From Apostichopus japonicus (lineage: Eukaryota; Echinodermata; Holothuroidea; Aspidochirotida; Stichopodidae): a stretch of 64,000 bases of DNA. The stretch spans positions 9,063,001 to 9,127,000 of the forward strand of contig NC_092563.1 in assembly GCF_037975245.1 (NCBI RefSeq). The letters are read 5' to 3'. The position numbers were made by a program, and so were the translations under genes. Under the pieces are notes generated by a model that saw nothing but the letters and a program-made list of their open reading frames with translations, was not told the DNA's origin and did not search any database. Of the stretch, positions 24,776 to 36,845 are shown one piece after another; the stretch's first letter is position 1; each line of letters begins with the position of its first letter.

Positions 24776-25265
24776 ACTTTCCAGTTTAGTATATAATTCT
24801 AAATAATGATCTATGGAATTGTAAATGAGCAGAAAGCTGATGTGAACTTGCATGGAAGGTACACAAAGAGAATGTCAATTCAAATTCATTTATTAAAATT
24901 ATGGAACATTTTTATTACTGATGTAAAACTTCTGTATATAAATTTCGTGTCCGGGTATCATGTCCGACGACATGATTTTGTCGCATATTTCATCACTCGG
25001 TTGCACGGAAGATTGTTAATATTGATGCTTACAATTTATGTCACAATATAACAACGGAATTATTTGAAATTGTTTGAAATATATTTATGAATTATTTAAT
25101 CGGTGAACGTGGTTTCACTTATTTCACTAGTTTTTAAAGGGGTAGCTTTCAATGTTATAAGAATTGTTCCCAATTGCTACTAGGCCACACAAACCTCGAC
25201 GTTGGTTATGATTTATCAGTGTAGTAATGCACATTGGACCGAGTCTCCAAGCACATGTCTCGTCA
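24776..25265. other. intergenic, nothing recognised
   Basis: AT-rich sequence; an 81-codon frame at 24806-25051 has no support. Confidence 0.4.
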
Positions 25266-25640
25266 TTTAAAGGGCTTGAAGACTCGCGTACAAAAAAAAG
25301 TCATGCCGGTAATCTGACCTAGTTTCGAATGAGGTGTAACAGAAGTGTTAGACACCACCATCGATCCCAGAAAATACACACACAGCTTGCTACCGTCGGT
25401 AATTAGACACTATAGTGCACAGCCAGTACATGCAGCTACGGTCAATACCCACGTACAACACAGTGTGAGTATAATAGCAGAGATGGACATCTCAGGTCTA
25501 GATAAAAGATAACACGGTATCACGTTTCATGACTGTCTGCATTTTGTAGTGACAAGAAGAAAACTTCACTTGCAAGCAACGGAAAGTTAACTTTTTCAGA
25601 TGGCCGCACGCGGTTTGGGGCGAGTCTTCAATGCCTTTAA
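25266..25640 (-). mobile_element. TTAA-type MITE (family C, copy 2, full length)
   Basis: Ends are TTTAAAGGGCTTGAAGACTCG at the left and the complement of TTAAAGGCATTGAAGACTCG at the right, with TTAA at both borders. Length is about 375 bp with no coding capacity. TTAA targets are used by the piggyBac and Kolobok superfamilies; I cannot choose between them. Confidence 0.85.
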
Positions 25641-25984
25641 TAGTCAAGCAGACACGCCAAGTAAAGTCAATTAATTAGTAATGTTAAGTACAACCATCTG
25701 CCCAAGTATAGGTGTACTCTTACAGAGAAATTGCAATTCACTAATTTCTTGTAAGGCCCCTTTTCTTACGGAGTTCTAGAATTCCATTTTTTTTACAGTT
25801 GATAGTAACTTCATTTCCAGTTACTATTATTTGAGATGCACAAAACTTGGCATTCATTGTATTTCATTGAGTAACTTGGAACATTAAACGAGTGTGGTCA
25901 ATGTCCAGTTAATCTATAAGTTGTATTGCCGCCGTCCATTCAGTGGTATTCAATAAACATGACCAATTCCAATATTTACCCATG
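25641..25984. other. intergenic, nothing recognised
   Basis: Short AT-rich spacer between two repeats. Confidence 0.4.
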
Positions 25985-26430
25985 GCTTGTTTATAATTGC
26001 TCGGGACGCTTATATAATTATTAAATTTTCCGGTCGAGTACGGTTTGGCACTGAATGACTTTTGACTCGAGTGTCTTGTATCGATTCGAGTCGAGTCCCA
26101 ATCAAGTCATTTTGGTTGTCAGGTGCGTAGCGAGGAATTTGTCTAGGGAGGGGCGAAGCCTGTAGGCAAACTACCTAAGCGTAGCGCCTCCATGAGTTGG
26201 CGCATAGCGTGGAAGAAAATTTTGGCCGAAAATGCCTCCCAGATCGCTGGAAAGACTTCCAAGGCCTTGTAAATTGCATCTAAGCATTTTCTATTTTGAA
26301 ATTACTAGCGATATCATAGAAAAAAATAAATGCTCAAGGGGGGGGGACGGTCGCCAGTACGCCCCCCCCTTGACTATACGCGCCTGTGGGTTGCTGTATC
26401 AAGTCACCAGAAAATGGGACTCAAAGTCTA
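25985..26430 (+). repeat. dispersed repeat (family E, copy 1), split by a MITE
   Basis: The segments cttgtttata, ggtttggcactgaatgactttt, actcgagtgtcttgt and gactcgagtcc-type sequence, then, after the inserted MITE, gctgtatcaagtcaccag match the uninterrupted minus-strand copy at 47160-47330. Confidence 0.7.
26120..26386. mobile_element. MITE with CAGGTGCGTAGC ends (family A, copy 2), nested
   Basis: Starts CAGGTGCGTAGCGAGGAATT and ends ttGACTATACGCGCCTG. It sits inside family E repeat. The flanks ttggttgt and tgggttgc agree at 6 of 8 positions, compatible with a worn 8-bp hAT target duplication. The interior has the G/C hairpin seen in copy 1. Confidence 0.8.
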
Positions 26431-27477
26431 AGCACCTTACTACTTTGTTTGCCTTTGATATTTAGTATAATACATACCTTGAGATCACTGCAGTCATTTA
26501 ATCCCAATTTCCTGCCTAAAGTTCCTGGCCTCGCATATGAAGGTTTTTTTTTTCAGAAATCGTGACTCACATTCTTCTACAACATAATATGTGAATCACC
26601 CTTCACCAATTTCCCATTGGACTGACGAGGGCTCGACAAAAGCATCATAACAGTTTCAAAAAGTTTGGCAAAAATAGTGTCATTTGAAAATCTTTTGTCT
26701 TGAAGATTCAAACCAGCTATAGACCTAATTGATCGAACTGTGACTGTTTTACGGGGAGATAATGTCCCGATCCCCCCCCCCCCCAAAAAAAAAAAAAGGG
26801 AATTCAATTCAAATGAGCGGCGTTATGTTCCATATTTGCATATACATAACTACCTACCATAGTTATATCATAAACCAGGTAATCAATTTCTGATCACCTC
26901 TCTGTCACTATAAAGGCTGCAATACCAATCAGATCCCCCAAATTCCACTTTTTACTTTGATGCATACACTTTCAGACCTCAGTCTCCCTGGCTCAAGGAT
27001 TAACTAATTTTCGATCATCTTTGAATACAATATAATTTCTCAAGAATGTTATAGAATTAAAAGGTCGGCTAATGTATGCATTGTTTCTAACAGTATTTTT
27101 AAACAATTTGTGTGCCCACATTTACTCTCTTAAGAATGACAAAAGCTTTGGTACTTGACCTCAAGTCTAGAAAAGGGTTTTATTTGTTCCATTCTGCATA
27201 GATAGCCGTTTTTTTTTTAAAATCAAGTTTTCCTCTCCCTGCTTTAAATTTCGATCAAACGACCATCGGATTAAGGTTTAATGTGTTTGTTTGGTACTCT
27301 TCCGTTTTTAACAAGAACCTTTCTTTTAAACCTATAGATACTAATTTCCACTTGTGCAACCAATTGTTGCTACCAAGAGAGAGACACCCCCCCCCCCCGC
27401 CCCTTCCGGCGTATATATACCAGTTGCCAGTGTCTGTCTAACTCTGATTTGTACACTTTGGTAGGTGATGAGCATAG
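26431..27477. other. intergenic, nothing recognised
   Basis: Has C14/A13 homopolymers at 26773-26799 and a C-run at 27389-27398. No supported gene. Confidence 0.4.
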
Positions 27478-27729
27478 TATGTATGTATGTATGTATGTAT
27501 ATGTGATCTTCCCGCAAGCAGGAACTCGCGAAAGAAGCCATGGAGGCTTATAGACTCGCAAGCTGACCGAAGCCAATCTCTCGGCACACATCCATTTAAC
27601 GTCCATGTCGGGAAGTTGTTATTGAACAACACCCTTGCCAGACGACACACATTGCTGTCGGCGGGGATTCGAACCGGGGATCTCATGACTGGGAGACGCC
27701 GGCGTTAACCACTAGGCTATACACTCCGC
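27478..27729 (-). mobile_element. tRNA-derived SINE (family D, copy 2)
   Basis: The best preserved copy. On the minus strand the head contains tagcctagtggttaacgccg and the B box ggttcgaatccccgcc, and the tail is a run of six gtat complements. The B box matches the canonical GGTTCGANTCC. Confidence 0.88.
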
Positions 27730-28844
27730 ATAATTTCGGCAGTTTCTCTATACTGCCTACACTATTAGGATTTAACCCTCGTGCACTAAACTACTGAATC
27801 ACCCATATCTAGCCGACATGGTGGGTATATACATATAATATGAGGGTGCAACATGACGCCACTAGAGACTTCTGTGGTACTATGTAATTAGAGAGAAACT
27901 TTCAGCCAGTCAGGCTATCTGTAGACATGACTAATATAATACGACAAGGTAACCGTGGCAACCAAGCCCATCTCTGCACAGGGATCCCTCAAGAGCACTC
28001 TCCCTGTTCTATAACTCTATTAGTGTGGTACTATACATGCATAACAATGACTAATGGCAAGGGGGCAATATCTAACCACTAGCTCTTACTACGTACAGAG
28101 CCTATGGCTCACAAACATGTAAACACAATATCATGCACCAGTTCCTATATACTAACTACTACCTGGTATAATGTATTGTATTTTACAGGACGGTACAATA
28201 TATACTCAGAAACTTAATATAAGTAACTTGCCTACACAAAGGATAGAAATATGAGGTTGGCAACACATAACTCGCATAATAACCAATAGCAATAATTAAA
28301 CAGCAATAGCCTATCAGTGAATAATAGCAATATCACATACTAATTAAATAACAGTATCAGTGAATCCATGTGCTCATGTACATATAAGTGTATAGTTATT
28401 AACAGAACTACAAATAAAGGGTTGTGTGCCATGCAGGCCATCACATAGGACATAAGTAACAATTGCAGACATATGTCTGTGGTATAGATCAAATATGAGC
28501 TCACCAGCTATGAAATATATAAATGAAGCCTTCCTCATGTCTTTTGCAGGAGGGTTCTAAGGGTTGAGATACTTTTGCTTCGATAAGGGAGTATAGAATG
28601 CAGAAGTAAAGTGCACTTTATTATCGTTACCGCGAGAGAAACGATTGCGAAGTGTACCAAACCACGCACTCTTATATGAAAAGTTCAAGGAGACGCTCAA
28701 ACCACCTTTCATAAACATCCAACCAGATGACGCTGGCACAGACAATTCTCGGTAATATACCCTAACCCGAACGAACCTTTATGAAAATATATGCTTGATG
28801 TGGATGAGGCCGCGTACATTAAAACATGTAAGTTTCCTTACTTT
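27730..28844. other. intergenic, nothing recognised
   Basis: AT-rich sequence; no exon, RNA gene or named repeat found. Confidence 0.4.
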
Positions 28845-29262
28845 CGCGCGTATGGAAAGCCGTTTTAACATTTAATAAGGAATTTCAGATATCTCAAATT
28901 AAATTACAGATATCTCAAATTTATTTAAGATATCTACAAATATTTTCAGATATCTCGAAATACCAGAGAATTTCAGATATCTGAAATTGAATTCGAGATA
29001 TCTCGAATTCAATTTCAGATATCTGAAATAGAATTTCAGATATCTCGAATTCTATTTCAGATATCTCGAACCCAATTTCAGATATCTGAAATAAAATATC
29101 AGATATCTCGAATTAAATTTCAGATATCTCGAATTAAATTTTAGATATCTGAAATAGAATTTTAGATATCTGAAATAGAATTTTAGATATTTAAAATAAG
29201 AAACAATTTAAGATATCTTAAATTCCCGATTAAATGTTAAAATGGCTTTCCATACGCGCGCG
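28845..29262. mobile_element. MITE with an array of GATATC palindromes
   Basis: Terminal inverted repeats of about 40 bp (CGCGCGTATGGAAAGCC, then TTTTAACATTTAAT) match with about three mismatches. The interior is some 14 units of 20-24 bp, each centred on AGATATCT and alternating between tttcAGATATCTgaaa and ttcgAGATATCTcgaa forms. Each intact unit is a perfect or near-perfect palindrome. Confidence 0.88.
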
Positions 29263-29743
29263 CTGTCTGTAGTCTTTACTTCATTTGGGACCATTCCACA
29301 AAGCCACGGACGAATCTTACTATATATGGTGTCAACATCGACTTAGATGCTGGTTCTATTATGACGTCAACAACAACAATACATAATTTAGCTTCTAGTT
29401 ACACATAACTCAGGTTCGGACTGAGGTCGTTTACAGCATGGATTTTATATATTTATTGTATTACACTATTAGTTTCGTTTTACCCTTCATAGAAACACGC
29501 ACCCCTAACTGCATTCTTGAATTAAGGATTTGTAAAGGTATACTGTGCACTCACACAATACATCATCATTTGTTAAGCTGCAGTCATTTGTTCTCCTCAT
29601 TGCCACTACCAATACAATTAGTTTGTTGCTTGAGTACTTTGTCTGTTCTGTGCATGCGTATGAAACGTTATTGGTAAATGAGGTGTTTGTCGACATGATC
29701 ATCTTTATAAATAAGGTACTACGTGTTTGTTTGGAACATTGAA
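29263..29743. other. 5' flank of the GPCR gene
   Basis: No core promoter element can be named with confidence. An in-frame upstream ATG at 29723 exists, but the ATG at 29744 gives the more typical GPCR N-terminus. Confidence 0.4.
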
Positions 29744-31770
29744 ATGGACATCATGGAACTTAACGTTACTCAAGACGCAAACGGCAGTAGAGCTGTCGAG
29801 GGCATGGAAATTCCTCAAAACCAGGCGGCAATTATTACAGCATATATAATCTCAATCGTTGTCGCTGTAGGAATTCCAGGGAATACTCTGGTCATCCTAG
29901 CGGTACTGCTATCGAAACGCTTACAAACTGTTTCAAATATCTTTATCGTCAATTTGGCTGTTGCCGATCTCATTACATGTTGCATATTGCCGGTTAAAGC
30001 TTCCGTTCATTGGACTAATTTCTATAGCACAAGTTTAGAACGGAGATGCAAAGTGGAACTTACCATTGTTCACATTTGCGTAGGGGCAAGCCTCTACAGT
30101 TTATCCTCTATCGCATTGAACCGTTTCATCGGCATAGTATCTTCGACACAGTTTTATAAAAACATTTACCAAGCGAAGTTCATTGTGTTTAAGCTAATTG
30201 TAATATGGATGATACCTATGAGTGTATCCATTCTACCAGCCTTTGTCTTTGGCGTTGGACAGATAGGGTTTGATTTTCATCTTCACACTTGTTTGCCTTT
30301 GAAGGAACATCCAACGACTCACGTTCTTAACGATATCATTATATATGTACTTTATCCACTGCCGCTGTTTATCATCGTATTTTGCTACACTGCTATATTA
30401 GTGAAAGTGTTGCTTCATAACAGACGCCTCAGAAAATGCGGAGTCATAAAACACCAGGGTAATGTTGAAGATGCGGCAACAAGGTAAGAAATGATTTCAA
30501 CTCAAACTTCTGAGATGGGCTCTTATAAGCCAGCATTATTTATACCTGCGTGATGAGGACTGCAATGAATGAACTTCCCACTGGCTATTTAAAAGAGACA
30601 TACACAAATGAAACTAAATGATCACCTTGTCCGTGCTTGGTTTCTGTAAGTTATGTTTGCAAATGTTTTTAAAATACGGAAGTTAGGGTTGTTTATAAAA
30701 CAGAAACAATAGCTTAAAGGCATTGAAGACTCGCCCCAAACAGCGTGCCGCCGTCTTTAAGAAGTTAACTTTCCGTTGCTTGCAAGTGAAGTTTTTCTCC
30801 TGTCGCTACAAAATGCAGACAGTAATGAAACGTGATACCTTGTTATCTTTAGCTGGACCTGAGATGTCCATCGCAGTATCGTTTGTACACTGTGCTGTGG
30901 GTATTGACCGCAGCTGTTTGTACCGACTGTATAGTGTATAATTACCGACGGTAGCAAGCTGTGTATGCATTTTCTGGGATCGATGGTGGTGTCTAACACT
31001 TCTGTTACACCTCACTCGAAACTAGGTCAGATTACCGGCATTAGACGTTTCTTTTTGCGCGAGTCTTCACACCCTTTAACTATAGGTTGCGATATAAACT
31101 GAGCTCCAGGCAAACCTTTCTTGCTCTGGTCTCTGTCTGTATGGCTTTGATTATTCATCTTTTCTTTGATGTATAGGCCTATTCGTTCCTTCTCACTTAT
31201 TTCCTTTCTGTTCTGAAGTGATCTTTCATACCTTTCTGTGGTATATTTTAAGGGCTGTTATGTTTCATATATACGTTTGCTGGCTGGGGTGAAATCGACT
31301 CTGACAGTCATTTTAAGAACTGCGATCTTTTATATATATACTTGCCTAAGTACCATCATAGCATTTCCATATTTAATTGACCACAGAAGGAATTTTACAT
31401 CATTATTATCCATGTATATTTGCCATTCTATTTCTCTCACAGACCTCGAAAGAGAAAAGGAGCAATTAGCCAGTCAATTGCCTTGAGGTTCTCCCCGATC
31501 GAGGTGCAGATTACAAAGAATCTCTTTCTGGTATTTCTTGCATACGTTCTATGCCTTACACCTTTGGCAGTTTGTACGATGATTCCATGCCATGTCGATC
31601 AGAATTACCTGCGGACTTTAGTCTTGTTCAACAGCGTGATTAATCCACTCATTTACGGTTTTAAACATCCACTTTTCAGGCAAGTGTTTGTTTCCATTTT
31701 GAGATGCAGGAGAATTCCCGAGCCTTCTTCATTTCTAAAAGCGATCAGTAGAAGTGTGTCGAATGACTGA
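29744..31770 (+). CDS. rhodopsin-class GPCR, complete, two exons
   Basis: Exons 29744-30483 and 31443-31770 join inside an Arg codon (AG/A) at a strong donor (AGgtaaga) and a ctcacag acceptor, giving 355 aa. Landmarks of class A receptors are clear. There are N-glycosylation sites NVT (7-9) and NGS (13-15). GIPGN in TM1 supplies Asn47, NLAVADLI in TM2 supplies Asp75, Cys102 and Cys183 can form the extracellular disulphide, CLTP lies in TM6 (284-287), NPLIY in TM7 (314-318), and Cys335 follows TM7. The DRY motif at the end of TM3 is NRF (126-128). The pattern, with GIxGN, NRF and NxxINPLIYG, recalls the invertebrate melatonin-receptor/GPR84/moody-like group; the ligand cannot be told from sequence. 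If ATG 29723 were used, seven residues would be added. The intron carries a family C MITE. Confidence 0.9.
30714..31079 (+). mobile_element. TTAA-type MITE (family C, copy 3) in GPCR intron
   Basis: Full length, TTAAAGGCATTGAAGACTCG at the left and gcgcgagtcttcacaccctttaa at the right, with TTAA on both sides. Opposite orientation to copy 2. The frames through it (30723-30941 and on the minus strand) are repeat translations. Confidence 0.88.
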
Positions 31771-31867
31771 AATATCCACAACTTTGGCTAGTAAGGTTAG
31801 CACTGAAACTTCACCCATACCAGTGAATTCAGGAAGTTATCGTTGGCATTGGAATCAAGCTTCTCAA

Positions 31868-32090
31868 GATACCTTGTTATCTTTAGCTGGACCTGAGATA
31901 TCCATCGCTGTATCGTTTATACACTGTGCTTTGGGTATAAGTGTACGTCTAATTACCGACGGTAGCAAGCTGTGTGTGTATTTTCTGGGATCGATGGTGG
32001 TGTCTCACACTTCTGTGACACCTCATTCGAAACTAGGTCAGATTACCGACATGAGACGTTTCTTTGTGCGCGAGTCTTCACACCCTTTAA
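31868..32090 (+). mobile_element. TTAA-type MITE (family C, copy 4), 5'-truncated
   Basis: Matches the right two thirds of copy 3 (from ataccttgttatctttagctgg to caccctttaa). It begins 97 bp after the GPCR stop codon and probably lies in its 3' UTR or just beyond. An AATAAA at about 32168 follows it. Confidence 0.82.
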
Positions 32091-32779
32091 GCCCCATTAC
32101 CGAAACAAAAATTTTAACCGTTAAACTATTCCCCAGAGTGGACGTCGGTTTGGTCCCCCTCTCCTCTAATAAAATTCGAATTTGTAAGAGAGGGTGCAGC
32201 GTCTATTGTATCATGAAAAACCAAGTATAAATACATACACTTAAATACCAACCCATTTCAAATGGGGACAACAAAAAAATAACTTCCCAACCTCACACAT
32301 CGAAGGCTGACTATAGTGGTTGTGTACCGGTATATTATTTCTGCTGTAAGATATAGTTTACGACCCAGGCAGTATTTGCTAAAGAGTTAATGACCCCAGA
32401 TACGACATGCATTGGCCCAACGTTACCGTTTTAGATCTACCCTTTCATTTCTTTTCTATTTCCGGATTTCAATAGACGGAGGCAACCAAATTTCTATCAA
32501 TATATAAAGGCAGGCCTATGCATATTTTTTTATGAAACCTTCCTATATACAAATATTAACAATGCCAGAATATATTGGCAAAGCGCACCCATATATATAA
32601 AAAATACAGAAGTGAAGTACGTGTCAAGAAAACCACTTGTGTCAAGTACGTTTCGAAAGTATTTTCCGCGAATTTAGCAGGCTGATAGCCCACGCACTTT
32701 TAGCTTATGAACTTTAGCTAAGGACGGGTGGGTTTTTCAAGTATTTGACCTACGTAATTGTTAATTGTTCATACATAGG
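32091..32779. other. GPCR 3' flank
   Basis: The AATAAA in ctctaataaaattc (about 32168) could serve as poly(A) signal. Nothing else recognised. Confidence 0.4.
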
Positions 32780-33330
32780 CACGTACATGTTATGTCATAT
32801 CTCCTTGTCACTGCATTTGTGTATAATGTGACGTGTAATTGTTATCATGTGACGTATTATTGCAGTGACATTTTACTTAGAGAGTACTTGTCGCGGTATC
32901 TGTTGTGCTGTTGATAATGTCATTGATACATACCCACGGCATCGTTGATGTCGTATATGACGGCTTATTCATCTCTTTAATTCTCTCGACACCGTTGGTG
33001 TGTTATGTGACATTTTAATATCCCAATCTGTATCGCCAAGATATCTGTCATAATTTTGAATGTATAGTTGTTGTCACGGCATATGTGCTGTGATTTGACA
33101 TCTAAATTCGACAGTCATTGCCACAACACCATGATGTCATGCGATAGTTTTGTTCCACAGATACTGCACCGATAGTTGCTGTCGTGCGTGTTATACTTTA
33201 ACAGTATATTTATCACGACATCTGCTGTGTCATGTGACATCTTACACTCCAATATACATGGTTGGTATTGCCCACTAGCATTCGACTCTGAGGGCCGTTA
33301 GTGTCACGACTTACTTCGAATAAAACTTCT
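32780..33330 (+). repeat. degenerate tandem repeat, about 60-70 bp
   Basis: The pieces gacatctgttgtg, tcatgtgacatttta and gttgttgtcacggcat recur several times with heavy divergence. Unit limits are uncertain. Confidence 0.45.
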
Positions 33331-34007
33331 CCTGGCATCTTAAGCCTTTGATGCGATTCCTTGTAAATATTTATTCAGATTAAAATTATTCATGTAGTTC
33401 TGATATAAGGTAAAAGGTTTTCTATTAACAGAATGAAGAACGTTGGTCATGCTTGTACATATTGCTTGGGCATATATTATACATTATTTGAGTAGCCTAC
33501 GCCTTAAAATCATTTACTCATCATTGATTGCTTATATCATTTAACTGCTTGCTTATATATATAGTTCAGTCGATAAGTTTGTGCCTTTGGATAAGGACAT
33601 AGGTATTATAATACTCTTAACAATGCGTCATGTTTCACTGCCTTTTCGTGTATCTCTGTGTTGCACTCGGTCATTTCATATGGAACAAGTGACGTACATT
33701 CGTGTATAGGGTGGGGCGTGTCACACCCCCCAGTGAAAATCAAAAGTGGATTCCAAAATTGGAGTTGAATTCAGAGTGGTCTTACAACATATGAAAGTAA
33801 GTCTAGAGTAATACTCTTTGCAAAATAAAGAAAAGCCAAAAAAAAAACTTATCCTTCTATTTGTAATTCTCATTATACGTCTACATTTCCCAGATTCGGA
33901 TAATACCATTGGAAAGAGCTGTCAACAAACCAGTTTACCTAATTTTACTGTTGCTTTTATCAACTCGCCTGTGATTTTGGTGAAAAATGCTTCAACGTGG
34001 CTTATTA
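33331..34007. other. intergenic, nothing recognised
   Basis: Has a tract GGGTGGGGCGTGTCACACCCCCC near 33709-33731 that resembles the worn C/G-rich ends of local MITEs, but no partner was found. Confidence 0.35.
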
Positions 34008-34450
34008 AATAGGTTACAAATGGTTCAAAATGCTGTTAATAGACTGGTTACTCTTAATCCTAAAATATTGTCATATTTCCAGAGTTTTTAATGAAACTTC
34101 ACTGGTTACTTTGTTGGCTTAATTATCGACTACGTTATAAAGTCATTCTCCCAGTCCATGAGGTATACTCCATGACATGACCCCTCCTGACAAGACCCCT
34201 GATGACATATCTTCCTTGCTTGTTACGAGGGAGTAAGACAACCACAAACTTCGCTCTAATCATGGTAACGTTCTTGAGGTCCCTCGTTTTCGGATCACAT
34301 TTTGGTGAGCGAGCTTTGGCTATTGCTGCGCGGTCACCTTCTGTATAATTCTCTCTATAGATCTCAAAATGTACTCCTCAATTGGTCTTTAGGCTAAATA
34401 TAAACTTAAAACTTATCTTTTTTTAAGCAAGCTTTTGATGTCCAATCTGT
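34008..34450 (+). pseudogene. decayed non-LTR retrotransposon, C-terminal reverse-transcriptase end (CR1/L2-like)
   Basis: RLQMVQNAVNRLVTLNPK near 34011-34066 matches the conserved LQ..QNxxxRL segment after the RT domain of CR1/L2/Jockey-type LINEs. Further on, broken frames give LHW, then VPRFRITFGERALAIAA and finally an LxxFFKQAF-like ending, in the order known from these elements. Stops and frameshifts interrupt it throughout, so it is an old fragment. Confidence 0.65.
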
Positions 34451-36059
34451 TCTGCTTTTTTTTGTATCGTTTGTGCGTTTCATTTATTTTGCTTCTCTTT
34501 TATCCTTCTTTTATTGAACAGCGCAACAAAATATTTTGTATACTGGCTATTTATTAATATTATTATTAATAAGTAAATAAATTTATAATATTAGGCTAAC
34601 AAAGTGCCCCCCCCCCCCGCCCCCGCTCCTCCACCGAATGTCTATATAAGACATTCAGTTGAAATTGATTTCCCTCTCAGAAATGTACTTCTGTAAAGAT
34701 CGCTTCACGAGAACATGAAATATCTGCTGAAGTCCCAAAGATCACCACCATGGCTTGGAATACATTCCAGATAACTGTAAGTCCACTGATATGTATGTTT
34801 GTGCTTTAATGTCCCCCACTAGAACTTTTAACTATATAGTTCAGAGAAATTGATTCCTCTCCTAATATTTATATACGAGATAGCCACAAAAAATATCTTA
34901 AAACGCCGGGGGGCCTCGTGGGCTTTTCCCACTGGACCACCCCCCACCCCCACTAAAATACACTCCCTACAATTTTCGAGTAAATCCTGTTTCTGACATT
35001 TATTTTTTATTGTTAAAAATACTGCAGCTTCCGGGGACTTTGCCACACCCCACGTACTCTTAGCCAAATGATACAGTTGTTAAATTATTTAGCAGGATGC
35101 TGCGTTTCTTGCACTTACTTCAGTCGCAAAAAGAAAAGCTATAGTCGGTCAAGAAATCGCTCTACAATCCCCTTGAAAATCACGAATTTACATCCCTGTG
35201 TGTAGTACTACAATGCCGACGGCTGTAGGACCGATCGCATGATCTTATGTCATATATATATTGTACGGAAAAATTTGCCGAAATTTGGATCGACTCGACT
35301 ACTGTCGTCGACTACTGACACTTTTTCCAACTGACACCCCCCCCCCCCTCCCATGGCTACGCCGCTGCTTCGCGATTACACAGGTCTATTTATTGTTCGG
35401 ACCCCTTAAAAGTGTTTTACAACATTTTTCTATACACTTAGGAATTCATGCTCCTTATAAACTTTCTCCATTTTTTTGTCGTCAAAATATGCTGGACGTG
35501 AAGCATTAGTGCAACTTTTTCGTTGTTGGTATTTTTGGTATCCAATTGTCATTATCCCTGTCATGCCTCAACATGACATCAACGCGTTGGAATTGTTTCC
35601 ATGATAAATACGAATGAAAAAAGGGAATATCTTCAGAAATGAAAGGGCTGTGGCTACAGAAATAGGTCACAGAGGACCTAGATTCCATGACGGAACGGTC
35701 AGTTTGTAATTCTAAGCACCTGCCAGGCTTCATAATTGCCACAGATGGATAGAACATCGTCAGAAACATCAGAGGAAGGTGCGGGAAGACGAAGGTGAAC
35801 GAATGAGGGTGGTGGGGGGAAGAAGGGGTTGACGATTGACGACCAGCAGAAGGGGGGGGGGATGGGGCTGACGACTGACGGCCAGCATGCAGAAGAGGGA
35901 GAAGAAGTGGTTGACGATTGTCGGCCACTAAAAGACGAGTCCGTAGACACAATATTTGTTTGTTCCTCACCGGTATTTTGCCGCATTAAGAAAGAAGCGG
36001 CAGAAAAAGAGTGCTTCAGTACACTTTCCGACTTCTGTAGAAACATCGAGGGCGTGGAA
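34451..36059. other. intergenic with MITE-like terminal fragments
   Basis: Positions 35338-35367 read as a C-run followed by catggctacgccgctg, the complement of the CAGCGGCGTAGCCATGG terminus of hAT-like MITEs. The left partner was not found. A second G-rich stretch at 35810-35890 (ctgacgactgacggccagc) resembles the interior of the MITE at 63367-63748. Open frames here are low-complexity. Confidence 0.4.
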
Positions 36060-36845
36060 TATTCAGGTAATAATAAGGATAGTTAAGTGTTTTCAATCTA
36101 AATGTTCAGGCAATTAGGATATCCAAGTCATCTACAATCTAAATGTTTAGGTAATAAGGATATAAATAAGTTTTTTCCAATTTAAATGTTGAGTTTGTAA
36201 GGCTATCTAAGTCTTTTTCAATATAAATGTTTAGGTAATAATGATATGTAAGTCATTTCCAATCCAAATGTTCAGGTAATTATAGGATATTTAAGTCTTT
36301 TCCAATCTAAATGTTCAGGAAATTATAGGATATCCAAGTCATTCTCCAATCTAAATGTTTAGGTAATAAGGATATCTAGGTGTTTTCTAATCTAAATGTT
36401 GAGGAAATAAGGATATATTTAAGTGTTTTCCAATCTAAATGTTTAGGTAATAGTGATATCTAAGTGTTTTCCAATCTAAATGTTGAGGTAATAAGGATAT
36501 TTAAGTCTTTTCCAATTTAAATGTTGAGGTAGTAAGGATTTCTAACTCTTTTCCAATCTAAATGTTGAGGTAATAAGGATATGTAGGCCTTTTTCAATTG
36601 AAATGTTTAGGTAATTAGGATACCCAAGTCATTCTCCAATCTGAATGTTAGGTCATAAGGATATCCAAGGCTTTCTACTCTAAATGTTGAGGTAATAAGG
36701 ATATCTAAGTCTTTATCAATATAAATGTTGAGGTAATAAGGATATCTAAGTGTTTTCAAATCTAACTGTTTAGGTAATAGATATCTCAGTGTTTTCCCAT
36801 TTAAATTTTGAGGTAATAAGGATATCTAAATGTTTTCCAATAAAT
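36060..36845 (+). repeat. minisatellite, about 41-bp unit
   Basis: About 19 copies of aaatgttgaggtaataagga followed by tatctaagtgttttccaatct, with substitutions and small indels. AT-rich, no open frame of interest. Confidence 0.92.

Noticed and set aside
27478-27729. tRNA gene on the minus strand
   Set aside because: A and B boxes are good, but the sequence continues into a SINE body repeated at two other sites.
31754-32230. 158-codon frame overlapping the GPCR end
   Set aside because: Most of it is a translation of the family C MITE, and it starts in a different frame inside the GPCR exon.
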